From Cryobacterium tepidiphilum (lineage in GTDB: Bacteria; Actinomycetota; Actinomycetes; Actinomycetales; Microbacteriaceae), in contig NZ_RDSR01000002.1 in assembly GCF_003716325.1 (NCBI RefSeq), positions 124,001 to 188,000 on the forward strand: a stretch of 64,000 nucleotides of DNA, written 5' to 3'. Made by a program: the position numbers and the translations under genes. Positions 1-8,443 of this stretch are shown here, in pieces (the first letter of the stretch is position 1; each line of letters begins with the position of its first letter). The notes beneath the pieces are model-generated. The model was not told the origin of the DNA. It ran no database searches and was given only the letters and a program-made list of their open reading frames with translations.

Positions 1-685
1 TGCCGTGCGAGGTGGCGAACTTGCGGCCGCGTCCCGAGGGGGAATAGACCCGCACGTCCTCCACCCCGCGGTCGCGGAGCGCCGCGAGGGAGGCGCCGGC
101 GTACCGGCCGGTGCCCACGAGCAGCACCCGCGTGGCCGCCCAATCGGTGACCCGGGATTCGGCGAGGTCGAGGGCGAGCCGCACGAGCGAGCGGCCGGCC
201 GACCCGATGCCGGTGCGGTTCTTCACCCCGCGCGAGGTCTGCGAGGCCCGCTGGAACAACCGCTCCAGTTCGGGGCTGGTGGTCCCGGCCGCGCGCGCGG
301 CCTCCAGCGACCGCCGCACCTGGCCGGCGATCTCCCCCTCACCGACGACAACGGATTCGAGTCCACTGGTCACCGAGAACAGGTGCTGGGCCACGGCGGG
401 CCCGTGCACGAGCTCGAGGCTCGACCGGAGCACGTCGGCCGCGACGCCCGTGTGGGTGCTGACCGCGCCGACGGCGGCCTCCACGACGGCATCCGTTGCT
501 GTGCCGAACGGCTGGCCGAGATCGAGGTAAGCCTCGAAGCGGTTGCAGGTGGCGACCACGACCGCACCATCGAGGGCCTGGTGCCGCTGCATGAGGTCCT
601 GTGCCGTGGCATCCGCGCCGACAGACAATCTCTCGAGTACGTCGAAACTCGAGTTCTTGTGGCTTGCGGAGAGACAAATCAGCAC
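1..685 (-). CDS. hemA: Glutamyl-tRNA reductase, C-terminal part cut by window edge
   Basis: First committed step of C5-type tetrapyrrole synthesis: NADPH-dependent reduction of glutamyl-tRNA to glutamate-1-semialdehyde, the substrate of HemL encoded at 10400. About 228 codons are visible. The N-terminus has the family signature [16 protein letters not shown], the catalytic-cysteine motif ATCNRFEAY (Cys47), [11 protein letters not shown] (about residues 112-122) and the nucleotide-binding loop [11 protein letters not shown] (about 187-197). The GTG at 685 is the only start that places the conserved N-terminus at the front; an ATG just upstream is out of frame. It is transcribed away from hemE, with an 82-bp shared promoter region. 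The C-terminal dimerisation domain lies beyond base 1. Confidence 0.95.
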   Translation of the reverse strand, partial: MLICLSASHKNSSFDVLERLSVGADATAQDLMQRHQALDGAVVVATCNRFEAYLDLGQPFGTATDAVVEAAVGAVSTHTGVAADVLRSSLELVHGPAVAQHLFSVTSGLESVVVGEGEIAGQVRRSLEAARAAGTTSPELERLFQRASQTSRGVKNRTGIGSAGRSLVRLALDLAESRVTDWAATRVLLVGTGRYAGASLAALRDRGVEDVRVYSPSGRGRKFATSHG

Positions 686-707
686 TGATTCATTGTACGA
701 CCAGATT

Positions 708-720
708 CTACGGGCCGTAG
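708..720. promoter_or_regulatory. Short palindrome between hemA and hemE
   Basis: CTACGG-g-CCGTAG is a perfect 6-bp inverted repeat in the divergent hemA/hemE intergenic region. On the minus strand a TAGAAT hexamer, a plausible -10 box for hemA, adjoins it at about 706-711. It could be an operator for coordinate control of both transcripts. The sequence does not name a regulator, and a chance palindrome of this size cannot be excluded. Confidence 0.3.
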
Positions 721-767
721 TAGCGGCCGGAATCGCCGCCTTCCGGGATATTTGACACAATCAGCAG

Positions 768-1946
768 GTGAACCTCGACGCGCAGCATCCCCTGTCTTCC
801 GGCCTGACGTCCGCCTCGCGGCTGGTCCGTGCCTACCAGGGGACCCGCCCCGACGTCACCCCGGTCTGGTTCATGCGCCAGGCGGGCCGTTCGCTGCCCG
901 AGTACCGCGAGCTGCGCGTGGGCACCCGCATGCTCGACGCCTGCCTCGACCCCGAGATGGCCAGCGAGATCACCCTGCAACCGGTGCGCCGCCACAGGGT
1001 GGACGCCGGCATCTTCTTCAGCGACATCGTGGTTCCGCTGCGACTCGTGGGCGTCGACGTGGAGATCGTGCCCGGTCGCGGGCCCGTGCTCGGCACGGCG
1101 ACGCGCACCGCAGCGGATGTCGACGCCCTGGTCGCGCTTGACCCGTCGATTCTCGACGACGCCCTGCTTCCCATTCGGCAGGCGGTCACGCGCACCACCG
1201 ACGAGCTCGGCGAGACCCCCCTGATCGGATTCGCCGGGGCGCCGTTCACCCTCGCCGCCTACCTCGTGGAGGGCGGGCCGTCGAAGGACCACATCCACGC
1301 CCGCACGCTCATGCACGGCGACCCCGAGGCCTGGGCGCGGCTCATGGCCTGGACCGCGGAGGTCACCGGGCGGTTCCTGCGCGCCCAGGTGCTCGCGGGC
1401 GCGAGCGCCGCCCAGCTGTTCGACTCCTGGGCCGGCGCGCTCTCCCTCGACGACTACGCGCGCTACGTGGCGCCGGCCTCCGCGCAGGCGATCTCCCACG
1501 TGCGCGACCTCACCTATGCCGAGCCGGCGGAGACCGGGGAGCCGCTCGACGCGCCCGTCGCGCCCGGAGTCGACGAGCCCGAACCGGAGCCCGCGCTCCG
1601 CAACGTGCCGGTCGTGCACTTCGGCGTCGGCACCGGGGAGCTGCTCAAGGAGATGTACGACATCGGCGCCGACGTCGTGGGCGTGGACTACCGCGTGCCC
1701 CTCGACGAGGCCAACCGGCGCCTCGGCGGCGTCGTGCCGTTACAGGGCAACGTCGACCCGGCGCTCCTGGCCGCCCCGTGGCCGGTGCTCGAGGCGCACG
1801 TGCGCGACGTGCTCGAGCGCGGCCGCACCGCCCCCGCCCACGTGCTGAACCTCGGCCACGGCGTGCCGCCCGAGACGGACCCCGACGTGCTGACCCGCCT
1901 GGTGGAGCTCGTGCACCAGGCCGGCACGACGGCATCCGCCGGCTGA
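768..1946 (+). CDS. hemE: Uroporphyrinogen decarboxylase
   Basis: Decarboxylates the four acetate side chains of uroporphyrinogen III to give coproporphyrinogen III, the branch point used by the coproporphyrin-dependent pathway encoded next. Family motifs are clear: PVWFMRQAGRSLPEYR near residue 32, the IFFSDIVVPL segment, GFAGAPFTLAAYLVEGG, and the C-terminal NLGHGVPPETDP. At 392 aa it is longer than the usual ~350. The extra length is a proline/acid-rich insert at about residues 249-272, just before VPVVHFGVGTG. The start is a GTG (768). The next gene begins 2 bp after the stop, so the two are probably co-translated. Confidence 0.96.
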   Translation: MNLDAQHPLSSGLTSASRLVRAYQGTRPDVTPVWFMRQAGRSLPEYRELRVGTRMLDACLDPEMASEITLQPVRRHRVDAGIFFSDIVVPLRLVGVDVEIVPGRGPVLGTATRTAADVDALVALDPSILDDALLPIRQAVTRTTDELGETPLIGFAGAPFTLAAYLVEGGPSKDHIHARTLMHGDPEAWARLMAWTAEVTGRFLRAQVLAGASAAQLFDSWAGALSLDDYARYVAPASAQAISHVRDLTYAEPAETGEPLDAPVAPGVDEPEPEPALRNVPVVHFGVGTGELLKEMYDIGADVVGVDYRVPLDEANRRLGGVVPLQGNVDPALLAAPWPVLEAHVRDVLERGRTAPAHVLNLGHGVPPETDPDVLTRLVELVHQAGTTASAG

Positions 1947-1948
1947 CC

Positions 1949-3436
1949 ATGGGCGCACCGCTCGGCCCGCTCAAGAAAGAGGTCGCCGTCATCGGCGGCG
2001 GCATCGCGGGGCTCGTCGCCGCCCGCGACTGCGCCCGGCTGGGGCTCGGCGTCACCGTCTACGAGGCGACGGATGCCGTCGGCGGCGCCGTCGCCAGCCA
2101 CGAGGTCGCCGGGCTCACCCTCGACAGCGGCGCCGAGAGTTTCGCGGTGCGCCGGGGCACGGTCGCCGACTTCGTCGACGACCTGGGGCTCACCGACCTG
2201 GTGGTCGCCCCGAACCCGGCCGGCGCCTGGCTGCACCTGCCGGCCGACGGCGGAGGCAGCGAGAGCCATCCGCTGCCGAAGGCCGGCATCCTCGGGATCC
2301 CGGGCTCGCCGCTCGCCGACGACGTGCGCCGGGTGCTCGGCTGGCGAGGGGCCTGGCGGGCATGGGCCGACCGCGTGATTCCCGTGCTGAAGATCGGGCG
2401 CGAGCACAGCCTCGGGGAGCTCGTCGAGAAGCGGATGGGCCGGCGCACGCTGGAACGCCTGGTCGAGCCGATCGCCTCGGGCGTCTACTCGGCGCCCGCG
2501 AACGCGCTGGAACTCGACGTGGTCGCCCCCGGGCTGAACAACGCGCTCACCACGGCCGGCTCGCTCTCCGGCGCGGTGCTGGCACTGCGGGCGCAGGCGC
2601 CGGCCGGTTCCGCCGTGGGCGGACTCCGCGGGGGGATGTCGCAGCTCGTCGCCGCCCTCACCCGCGACCTCGACACCTTCGGCGCGCGCATCCGCACCGA
2701 GACCCGGGTCGGCGGCCTCCGCGCCACCGGCACGGCGGACGAGCCGAACTGGGAGCTGGCGGTTGAGGCGCCGGTCGGCCCGGACGCACGCGAAGGCGCC
2801 GAGCCGGAGGTGGCGCACGCCGACTTCGTCATCATCGCCACGCCGGCCGCCGCCGCCCTCGACCTGCTCGCGCCACTCGGCGACGACGCGCGAGCACTCC
2901 GCGACCTCGGCTGGCCCGGGCCGACGGTCGTGCACCTGGCCACGCTCGTGCTCGACGCCCCCGCGCTCGACGCGGCCCCGCGCGGAACCGGAGTGCTCGT
3001 GGCCGCGGGGACGCCCGGGGTCAGCGCGAAGGCGCTCACGCACGTGAGCGCGAAGTGGGCCTGGGTGGCCGAGGCCGCCGGGCCGGGCCGCCACGTCCTC
3101 CGCCTCTCCTACGGGCGCGCGGGGGAGCCGAATCCGGCCGCCGGGCTCACCGACGCCGAATTCGAGCAGCTCGCCCTCCGCGACGCCGCCACCATCCTCG
3201 GCGTGCCGCTGCCACCCGCGTCCGTGCGGGGCTTCGCGCGCACGATCTGGGGTGACGCGCTTTCCCCGGCGACCGTCGGCGCCCGCGAACGGGTGCGGCA
3301 GGTGCGGGATGCGGTGGCGGATGTCCCCGGGCTTGCCGTGACGGGTGCCTGGCTGTCGGGAACGGGCCTCGCAGCGGTCATCCCGGATGCGCGAGACGCG
3401 GCCGCGCGCATCCGCCGCGCCGCCGTCAACCTCTGA
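1949..3436 (+). CDS. hemY: Coproporphyrinogen III oxidase (HemY/CgoX-type protoporphyrinogen oxidase family)
   Basis: A 495-aa flavoprotein of the HemG/HemY amine-oxidase fold. The N-terminal FAD-binding segment VAVIGGGIAGLVAARD is followed by a VYEATDAVGG loop, and the C-terminal VTGAWLSGTGLAAVI segment caps the FAD site. In organisms that also carry ChdC (5599) and the Gram-positive-type ferrochelatase (6363), the enzyme is expected to oxidise coproporphyrinogen III to coproporphyrin III rather than protoporphyrinogen. That assignment is inference from neighbours and family knowledge. The ATG at 1949 lies 2 bp after the hemE stop. A longer in-frame reading exists upstream but only overlaps hemE. 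Confidence 0.93.
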   Translation: MGAPLGPLKKEVAVIGGGIAGLVAARDCARLGLGVTVYEATDAVGGAVASHEVAGLTLDSGAESFAVRRGTVADFVDDLGLTDLVVAPNPAGAWLHLPADGGGSESHPLPKAGILGIPGSPLADDVRRVLGWRGAWRAWADRVIPVLKIGREHSLGELVEKRMGRRTLERLVEPIASGVYSAPANALELDVVAPGLNNALTTAGSLSGAVLALRAQAPAGSAVGGLRGGMSQLVAALTRDLDTFGARIRTETRVGGLRATGTADEPNWELAVEAPVGPDAREGAEPEVAHADFVIIATPAAAALDLLAPLGDDARALRDLGWPGPTVVHLATLVLDAPALDAAPRGTGVLVAAGTPGVSAKALTHVSAKWAWVAEAAGPGRHVLRLSYGRAGEPNPAAGLTDAEFEQLALRDAATILGVPLPPASVRGFARTIWGDALSPATVGARERVRQVRDAVADVPGLAVTGAWLSGTGLAAVIPDARDAAARIRRAAVNL

Positions 3437-3438
3437 AC

Positions 3439-3459
3439 GGGGCCCGTCGGGCTGGCCCC
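3439..3459 (+). terminator. Weak hairpin after hemY
   Basis: GGGGCC and GGCCCC are 6-bp arms around a 9-nt loop, starting 3 bp after the hemY stop. No T-run follows, so if it terminates transcription it is of the GC-hairpin kind or Rho-assisted. It would separate hemEY from the lyase gene downstream, which has its own promoter candidate. Confidence 0.35.
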
Positions 3460-3467
3460 GAACCGCG

Positions 3468-3497
3468 TTGGGCAGGTTCACGGCCGAAGCGTATACC
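3468..3497 (+). promoter_or_regulatory. Candidate promoter of the CitE-like gene
   Basis: TTGGGC (3468-3473) and TATACC (3492-3497) are separated by 18 bp and lie about 75 bp upstream of the ATG at 3573. The -10 fits the actinobacterial TAnnnT/C pattern; the -35 matches at three positions. It supports the view that the genes from 3573 to 5537 are an independent unit inside the heme locus. Confidence 0.4.
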
Positions 3498-3572
3498 TTT
3501 GTCTACGGGCCACAACGGTTTTCATCGACCCACCAGTTTCAGCACACAGACTTCCGATCGAAGGGGGAGCGC

Positions 3573-4484
3573 ATGACCGGAGATCCATACGGCACGGCTG
3601 TCAGCTCGAGGCAGACAACCGAACAGGCCGCGGGATCGTGGCACCTCAACCTTCCGCCGGTGTCGGTCGCTGCCGACATCGCGCGCTCCTGGCTGCTCGT
3701 TCCCGCCAGCCGGCCGGAGACGTTCGACTCGGCTGCGCGCTCGCGGGCGGACGCCATCATCCTCGACATCGAAGACGCCGTTGACCCGAAGAACAAGCCG
3801 GAGGCCCGCACCCACGTCGTCGACTGGCTGAAGCAGGGCGGCAAGGCGTGGGTGCGCATCAACGACGTCACCTCGCCGTTCTGGGCGGACGACCTTGAGG
3901 CGCTCTCCGGCATCGACAACCTGCTGGGCGTCATGCTCGCCAAGACCGAGAGCGCCGACCAGGTGAGCGAGACGTCGGCACGCCTCGGCGGGAGCGTTCC
4001 CGTGGTCGCACTCGTGGAGTCCGCCCTCGGCATCGAGGAGGCCACCAGCATCGCCCGGGCGAAGGGCGTCTTCCGCCTCGCGTTCGGCAGCGGCGACTTC
4101 CGCCGGGACACCGGGATGAGCGCCGACCACGAGGCCATGGCCTACCCGCGGGCGCGCCTCGTCGTCGCCAGCCGCGTCGGCGGCCTCCCCGGCCCGATCG
4201 ACGGGCCGACCGTCGGCAGCAGCCTTCCGGTGCTTCGCGAGCACTCCGCCGTCACGGTGTCGATGGGCATGACCGGCAAGATCTGCCTCGCCCCGGAACA
4301 GACCCACGTCGTCAACGAGGTCATCAGCCCCACGCCGAGCGACGTGGCCTGGGCCCTCGACTTCCTCGCCGACTTCGAGGCCCGCGGCCGCGTGATCCGC
4401 GACGGCAGTGACCTGCCGCGCCTCGGCCGCGCCCAGAAGATCGAGAGCCTCGCGCGTTCTTTCGGGGTCCAGCCCTCGATGTAG
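3573..4484 (+). CDS. HpcH/HpaI aldolase / CitE-like CoA-ester lyase
   Basis: A 303-aa TIM-barrel protein of the citrate lyase beta-subunit family. Characteristic segments are SWLLVPASRPE at the start of the barrel, IILDIEDAV (acidic metal-site motif), WVRIND, the VALVESALGIEEA glutamate strand and LAFGSGDFRRD. Free-standing CitE-like proteins in actinomycetes act on malyl-, beta-methylmalyl- or citramalyl-CoA; which one cannot be told here. No citrate lyase alpha or gamma subunit is nearby, so classic citrate lyase is unlikely. The ATG at 3573 has a strong AAGGGGGAG ribosome site 5 nt upstream. An in-frame extension upstream lacks family homology. It sits oddly between hemY and chdC. Confidence 0.85.
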   Translation: MTGDPYGTAVSSRQTTEQAAGSWHLNLPPVSVAADIARSWLLVPASRPETFDSAARSRADAIILDIEDAVDPKNKPEARTHVVDWLKQGGKAWVRINDVTSPFWADDLEALSGIDNLLGVMLAKTESADQVSETSARLGGSVPVVALVESALGIEEATSIARAKGVFRLAFGSGDFRRDTGMSADHEAMAYPRARLVVASRVGGLPGPIDGPTVGSSLPVLREHSAVTVSMGMTGKICLAPEQTHVVNEVISPTPSDVAWALDFLADFEARGRVIRDGSDLPRLGRAQKIESLARSFGVQPSM

Positions 4485-4567
4485 CCGTGCAACGGATGCC
4501 AGCGGGCCCGGTGTGCGAGGACGAGCAACAGGGTTACGCTGGGGGCAACCTACGGAATGGAGCCACA

Positions 4568-4870
4568 ATGCGGGGAAAACTTCAGTTCATCGTCGGTGGG
4601 CTGATCGGCTACGTGCTCGGCGCCAGGGCCGGCCGCCAGCGGTATGAACAGATCGCCGCCACCGCGAAGGACTTCTGGGAGGCTCCCCCCGTGCAGCGCC
4701 GTGTGCACCAGGTGCGCGACGCGGCTCTCGACGTCATCGGCGACACGCCCGTTGTGCTGTTCCGCGGCGTGCGCAAGGCCGTGCGGTCGCTCGTCGGTTC
4801 AAACCGTCCGGCGAGCCCGTCGACGGACCCCCATTCGACCACGACTTCCCGCACCCATCCCGGGAGGTGA
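4568..4870 (+). CDS. Small YtxH-like membrane protein
   Basis: About 100 aa. The N-terminal segment LQFIVGGLIGYVLGARAGRQ is a glycine-rich single membrane span ending in a basic patch, as in YtxH-type proteins. It is followed by a basic amphipathic stretch and a Ser/Thr/Pro-rich tail. I prefer the ATG at 4568 because the hydrophobic segment then begins at residue 5; an upstream in-frame ATG (4487) would add an unrelated leader overlapping the intergenic region. It is followed after 3 bp by a holin-superfamily protein and then a DUF3618 protein. This trio is commonly seen together in actinomycetes and is thought to be envelope-associated. Its function is unknown. Confidence 0.75.
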   Translation: MRGKLQFIVGGLIGYVLGARAGRQRYEQIAATAKDFWEAPPVQRRVHQVRDAALDVIGDTPVVLFRGVRKAVRSLVGSNRPASPSTDPHSTTTSRTHPGR

Positions 4871-4873
4871 CGC

Positions 4874-5290
4874 GTGACCGACACCGCTTCCAACCCGAAG
4901 ACGAGGCGCTCGCTCTCCGCGCTGCTCGGTGAGCTGCCGAGCCAGATCGGTGATCTGGTACGCGCGGAGCTCGCGGCGTTCAAGGCCGAGCTGACCGAGA
5001 AGCTCAAGGGACTCGGCATCGGCGCCGCGATGTTCGCCGCCGCGGCCCTCTTCCTGTTCTTCGCCGGCTGCGTCTTCATCGCGACGGCCATCATCGCGCT
5101 GGCCCTGGTGCTGCCGCTCTGGCTCTCCGCGTTGATCATCGCGGTCGTGCTCCTGATCATCGCCGTCGTACTCGCCCTGGTCGGGCTGAAGAAGGTGAAG
5201 GCGGCGACGGCGACCGATTCGAACGGCGTTCGCGCCAGCATCCGCGAAGACATCGACGCGCTCAAGGGGGTCGGCGAATATGAGCACTGA
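4874..5290 (+). CDS. Putative Actinobacterial holin-superfamily (phage_holin_3_6-like) membrane protein
   Basis: 138 aa, GTG start. An N-terminal amphipathic helix (LSALLGELPSQIGDLVRAEL) and a charged KAELTEKLKGLG linker are followed by two strong membrane spans at about residues 53-80 and 84-106, then a basic, charged tail. This is the layout of the 'phage holin family' proteins found on actinobacterial chromosomes. These are not evidence of a prophage, since nothing else phage-like is present. The last 11 bp overlap the start of the DUF3618 gene, so translation is coupled. Confidence 0.75.
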   Translation: MTDTASNPKTRRSLSALLGELPSQIGDLVRAELAAFKAELTEKLKGLGIGAAMFAAAALFLFFAGCVFIATAIIALALVLPLWLSALIIAVVLLIIAVVLALVGLKKVKAATATDSNGVRASIREDIDALKGVGEYEH

Positions 5291-5537
5291 GCTGAGCGTT
5301 CGCCAGGCGGCCGAGCGACACGACCGTTCGCTGTCCGACCTGCGGAAAGACGCCCACGCGGCCCGTCTCGAACTGGCCACGACGCTCGACGCGATCGAGC
5401 ACAAGCTCGACGTGAAGCGGCAACTGCGCCTGCTCGGGCTGGAGAACCCGCTGGCCCTGCTCGGCGTCGCCGCGGCGGCCGGGCTCGGTGCCGGGGGAGT
5501 CGTCTGGCTCGGCCTCCGGGCCATCCTGCGCCGGTAG
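5280..5537 (+). CDS. DUF3618-type small membrane protein
   Basis: 85 aa. The N-terminal half (RHDRSLSDLRKDAHAARLEL...DAIEHKLD) is a charged helix of the DUF3618 type, in which the protein begins by dividing a helical R-x-x-L pattern. The C-terminal half has one membrane span (ALLGVAAAAGLGAGGVVWLGL) and ends in basic residues. It starts inside the preceding holin-like gene and is followed by a good terminator, so 4568-5537 forms one short envelope-protein operon, possibly with the CitE-like gene in front. Its function is unknown. Confidence 0.75.
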   Translation: MSTELSVRQAAERHDRSLSDLRKDAHAARLELATTLDAIEHKLDVKRQLRLLGLENPLALLGVAAAAGLGAGGVVWLGLRAILRR

Positions 5538-5538
5538 C

Positions 5539-5566
5539 AGCGGCGCCGGTCCGGGGCCGCTTTTGT
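5539..5566 (+). terminator. Rho-independent terminator after the DUF3618 gene
   Basis: AGCGGC and GCCGCT arms enclose an 11-nt GC-rich loop and are followed directly by TTTTGTCTCT. It begins 2 bp after the DUF3618 stop codon and would insulate chdC-hemL from the upstream unit. Confidence 0.75.
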
Positions 5567-5598
5567 CTCTTGCCGCATTGCGAGGGAGACTAGTACCC

Positions 5599-6363
5599 AT
5601 GACTCAGCCGGCTGCCGGAGAGGCAGTGCCCCCCGTTTCTTCCACCTCCCCCCACCACGCGTCGGACTACCCGGCCGCCGGGGAAGCGACCCCGCAGGGC
5701 TTCACCCTGTTCAGCGTGCTCCGCAAGGACCCGGCCAACCCCGACGACCTCGACGGCCACGATGTCCCCCACGCGGTCAACGAGCTCGATGACGTCATCG
5801 CGCTCGTCGAGGCCGAGGGCGTCACCGTGCGCGGCCTGTACGACGTCTCCGGCTTCAAGGCCGACGCCGACGTGATGATCTGGACGCACGCACCCGAGGC
5901 GGAGACCCTGCAGTGGGCGAACCGCGAGCTTCGCCGCAGCCGGCTGCTGAAGAGCCTGCTGCCAACGTGGAACGCCATGGGGGTGCACCGCGACGCGGAG
6001 TTCAACAAGCGCCACGTTCCGGGGTTCCTCCGCGGTGTCGAACCCAAGAGCTGGCTCACGGTCTATCCGTTCGTGCGCAGCTACGAGTGGTACCTCCTCC
6101 CCGACGAGGAGCGCAGCACCATGCTCGCCAACCACGGCCGCAAGGGAGCCGCGTTCCGCGGCGCCATCGCCAACACGGTGGCCGCCTTCGCGCTCGGCGA
6201 CTACGAGTGGCTGCTGCCCATCGAATCCGACGAGCTCACCGAACTGGTCGACCTCATGCGTGAACTGCGGGCAACGGATGCGAGGCGCCACGTGCGCCTC
6301 GAGGTGCCGTTCTACACGGGTCGGCGCGTCACCACCGCCGAACTCGTGGAGGTGCTGCAGTAG
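5599..6363 (+). CDS. chdC: Coproheme decarboxylase (HemQ/ChdC)
   Basis: Final step of the coproporphyrin-dependent pathway: two propionates of coproheme III are oxidatively decarboxylated to vinyl groups, giving heme b. 254 aa. The chlorite-dismutase-like ferredoxin fold is recognisable from TPQGFTLFSVLRKD, the GLYDVSGFKADADVMIWTHAP strand-helix region, and YPFVRSYEWY, whose first tyrosine (Tyr156) aligns with the radical-forming tyrosine of the family. The LANHGRKG motif (His179) is the likely proximal heme ligand by alignment from memory. The first ~30 residues are a low-complexity extension. ATG at 5599. The stop codon overlaps the ferrochelatase start by one base. Confidence 0.92.
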   Translation: MTQPAAGEAVPPVSSTSPHHASDYPAAGEATPQGFTLFSVLRKDPANPDDLDGHDVPHAVNELDDVIALVEAEGVTVRGLYDVSGFKADADVMIWTHAPEAETLQWANRELRRSRLLKSLLPTWNAMGVHRDAEFNKRHVPGFLRGVEPKSWLTVYPFVRSYEWYLLPDEERSTMLANHGRKGAAFRGAIANTVAAFALGDYEWLLPIESDELTELVDLMRELRATDARRHVRLEVPFYTGRRVTTAELVEVLQ

Positions 6364-7466
6364 TGACGCAGTACGACGCCATCCTGCTCGCGGGATTCGG
6401 TGGACCCGAGGGCCAGGACGACGTGATCCCGTTCCTGCGCAATGTGACCCGGGGCCGCGGCATCCCGGAGGAACGCCTCGAAGAGGTGGCGCACCACTAC
6501 CGTCACTACGGCGGCATCAGCCCGATCAACTCCCAGAACCGCGCCTTGAAGGCCGCCTTGGAGGCCGAGCTCGCTGCCCGCGGCATCGACCTGCCGGTGC
6601 TCTGGGGCAACCGCAACTGGGCGCCGTACCTGCCCGATGTGATCACCGAGGCGCACGCGAACGGCCAGGACCGGCTGATCGCCGTCGCCACGAGCGCCTA
6701 CAGCTCCTACTCGAGCTGCCGTCAGTACCGCGAGGACTTCGCGGCGGCGCTCATCGACACCGGCCTGGAACGGGCCGTGCAGATCGACAAGGTGCGCCAG
6801 TTCTTCGACCACCCCGGCTTCGTGCTGCCCTTCATCGAGGGCGTGAAGCAGGGCCTGGCGAAGGTCGTCGACGCGCTCCCCGGCATCGACCTCGCCACCG
6901 AGGTGGAGGTGCTCTTCAGCACGCACTCCATCCCCTCGACGGATGCCGCGCTCAGCGGCCCGGCCGAGCGCGGCTTCGGCGAGGGCGGCGCCTACGCCGC
7001 CCAGCACGAGGCCGTCGCCGAGGTGGTCGCGGCCGCGGCCTCCGACCAGGCGCTCAGCTGGCAGCTGGTGTACCAGTCGCGGAGCGGGCCGCCCAGCATG
7101 CCGTGGCTGGAGCCGGACATCAACGACGCCATCGCCGAGCTGCCGGCCCGTGGCATCCGCGCTGTCGTCATCGTGCCGCTCGGCTTCGTGAGCGACCACA
7201 TGGAAGTGCTCTGGGACCTCGACAACGAGGCCATGGAGACCGCGCAGGAGCACGGGCTTTTCGCGGTGCGCACTCCGACCCCCGGCACCGACCCCGAGTA
7301 CGTGAAGGGCCTGGTCGACCTCGTGATGGAACGCGTCAATGACGTGCCCGACGCCGAGCGGCCGGCCATGACGGATCTCGGACCTTGGTACGACGTGTGC
7401 CGCCCCGGCTGCTGCGAGAACGTGCGCGCCGGCTTCAAGCCGGCCGTCGCCGGGATGGCGCCATGA
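6363..7466 (+). CDS. cpfC: Coproporphyrin III ferrochelatase (HemH/CpfC)
   Basis: Inserts Fe2+ into coproporphyrin III, whose product is used by ChdC immediately upstream. 367 aa, GTG start overlapping the chdC stop. Active-site histidine in FSTHSIP (His188) and glutamate in DHMEVLWDLD (Glu281). Cys119 together with Cys346, Cys350 and Cys351 in YDVCRPGCCEN reproduces the four-cysteine pattern of actinobacterial ferrochelatases that bind a [2Fe-2S] cluster. The C-terminal cysteines overlap in sequence with the first codons of hemC. The enzyme is expected to be soluble or peripheral at the membrane. Confidence 0.95.
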   Translation: MTQYDAILLAGFGGPEGQDDVIPFLRNVTRGRGIPEERLEEVAHHYRHYGGISPINSQNRALKAALEAELAARGIDLPVLWGNRNWAPYLPDVITEAHANGQDRLIAVATSAYSSYSSCRQYREDFAAALIDTGLERAVQIDKVRQFFDHPGFVLPFIEGVKQGLAKVVDALPGIDLATEVEVLFSTHSIPSTDAALSGPAERGFGEGGAYAAQHEAVAEVVAAAASDQALSWQLVYQSRSGPPSMPWLEPDINDAIAELPARGIRAVVIVPLGFVSDHMEVLWDLDNEAMETAQEHGLFAVRTPTPGTDPEYVKGLVDLVMERVNDVPDAERPAMTDLGPWYDVCRPGCCENVRAGFKPAVAGMAP

Positions 7467-8443
7467 GCGCCGCGGGCGCGTCGACGGGTGGGGCCGGCGT
7501 GATCCGGGTCGGCACCCGGGGCAGTGCGCTCGCCATGGCGCAGACCACGGCCATCGCCAACCGGATGGGAGCCGCAGCCGGCGCGGAGATCGAGATCATC
7601 CCGATCACGACGCACGGCGACACCTCCCGCGAGTCGCTCTCGAGTCTCGGCGGCACGGGCGTCTTCGCCAGTGCCCTGCGCGAGGCGCTGCTGAACGACG
7701 AATGCGACGTCGTCGTGCACTCGTTCAAGGACCTTCCCACGAAGGCCCACCCCGGCCTGGTCATCGGCGCGACACCCCGGCGAGCGGATGCCCGCGACGT
7801 ACTCTGCGCGCGCGCCGGCTTCACGCTCGACACCCTCCCCGAGGGAGCGCGGGTCGGCACCGGTTCGCCGCGCCGCGTCGCGCAGTTGCGCGCCCGCCGC
7901 CCCGACCTCACCGTCGTCGACATCCGCGGCAACGTCGACACGCGCCTTGGCCGGGTCGCGGAGGGCGACCTCGATGCCGTCGTGCTCGCGGCCGCCGGCC
8001 TCGGACGACTGGGGCGGCTCGACGAGGTGGCCAGCGACTATCTGGAGCTCTCGGGGTGGCCAACGGCGCCGGGTCAGGGCGCCCTCGCCATCGAGGTGCG
8101 GGAGGGCAAGCCCGACCGCGCCCTCGCCACCGCGCTGGCGGCGATCAACCACGTCACCACGCAGGTCACCACCACCGCCGAGCGCCTCCTCCTCGCCCGG
8201 CTGGAGGCCGGCTGTGCCGCGCCGATCGGAGCCACCGCCGTCGTCGACGAGCTGGTCTTCCTCACCGCCACGGTCTACAGCACCGACGGGACCCGGCAGA
8301 TCACCAGTTCGCACGCGGCCACGCCCGACTCGCATTCCGCGGCCGACCTCACCGTGGCGGCCATCGACATCGCCGAGCGTGCCGCCGCCGAACTCCTCGG
8401 CGCCGGCGCGGCCGAGCTCGCACCGCTGGGGAGCAGCCTGTGA
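7463..8443 (+). CDS. hemC: Hydroxymethylbilane synthase (porphobilinogen deaminase)
   Basis: Polymerises four porphobilinogen units to hydroxymethylbilane. 326 aa, usual length. IRVGTRGSALAMAQT opens domain 1, HSFKDLPT carries the catalytic aspartate (Asp90), GTGSPRR and DIRGNVDTRL line the cofactor pocket, and EAGCAAPIGA holds Cys251 that anchors the dipyrromethane cofactor. ATG start overlaps the ferrochelatase stop by 4 bp (ATGA), and its own stop overlaps hemD, so cpfC-hemC-hemD are translationally coupled. Confidence 0.97.
   Translation: MSAAGASTGGAGVIRVGTRGSALAMAQTTAIANRMGAAAGAEIEIIPITTHGDTSRESLSSLGGTGVFASALREALLNDECDVVVHSFKDLPTKAHPGLVIGATPRRADARDVLCARAGFTLDTLPEGARVGTGSPRRVAQLRARRPDLTVVDIRGNVDTRLGRVAEGDLDAVVLAAAGLGRLGRLDEVASDYLELSGWPTAPGQGALAIEVREGKPDRALATALAAINHVTTQVTTTAERLLLARLEAGCAAPIGATAVVDELVFLTATVYSTDGTRQITSSHAATPDSHSAADLTVAAIDIAERAAAELLGAGAAELAPLGSSL

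Noticed and set aside
1688..3481. Minus-strand open frame of almost 600 codons opposite hemE/hemY
   Set aside because: Shadow frame with low-complexity composition. The plus-strand proteins have clear family motifs throughout.
4568..5537. Prophage remnant suggested by a holin-family protein
   Set aside because: The YtxH/holin-like/DUF3618 trio is a chromosomal actinobacterial unit. There are no phage structural, integrase or lysis genes and no attachment-site repeats.
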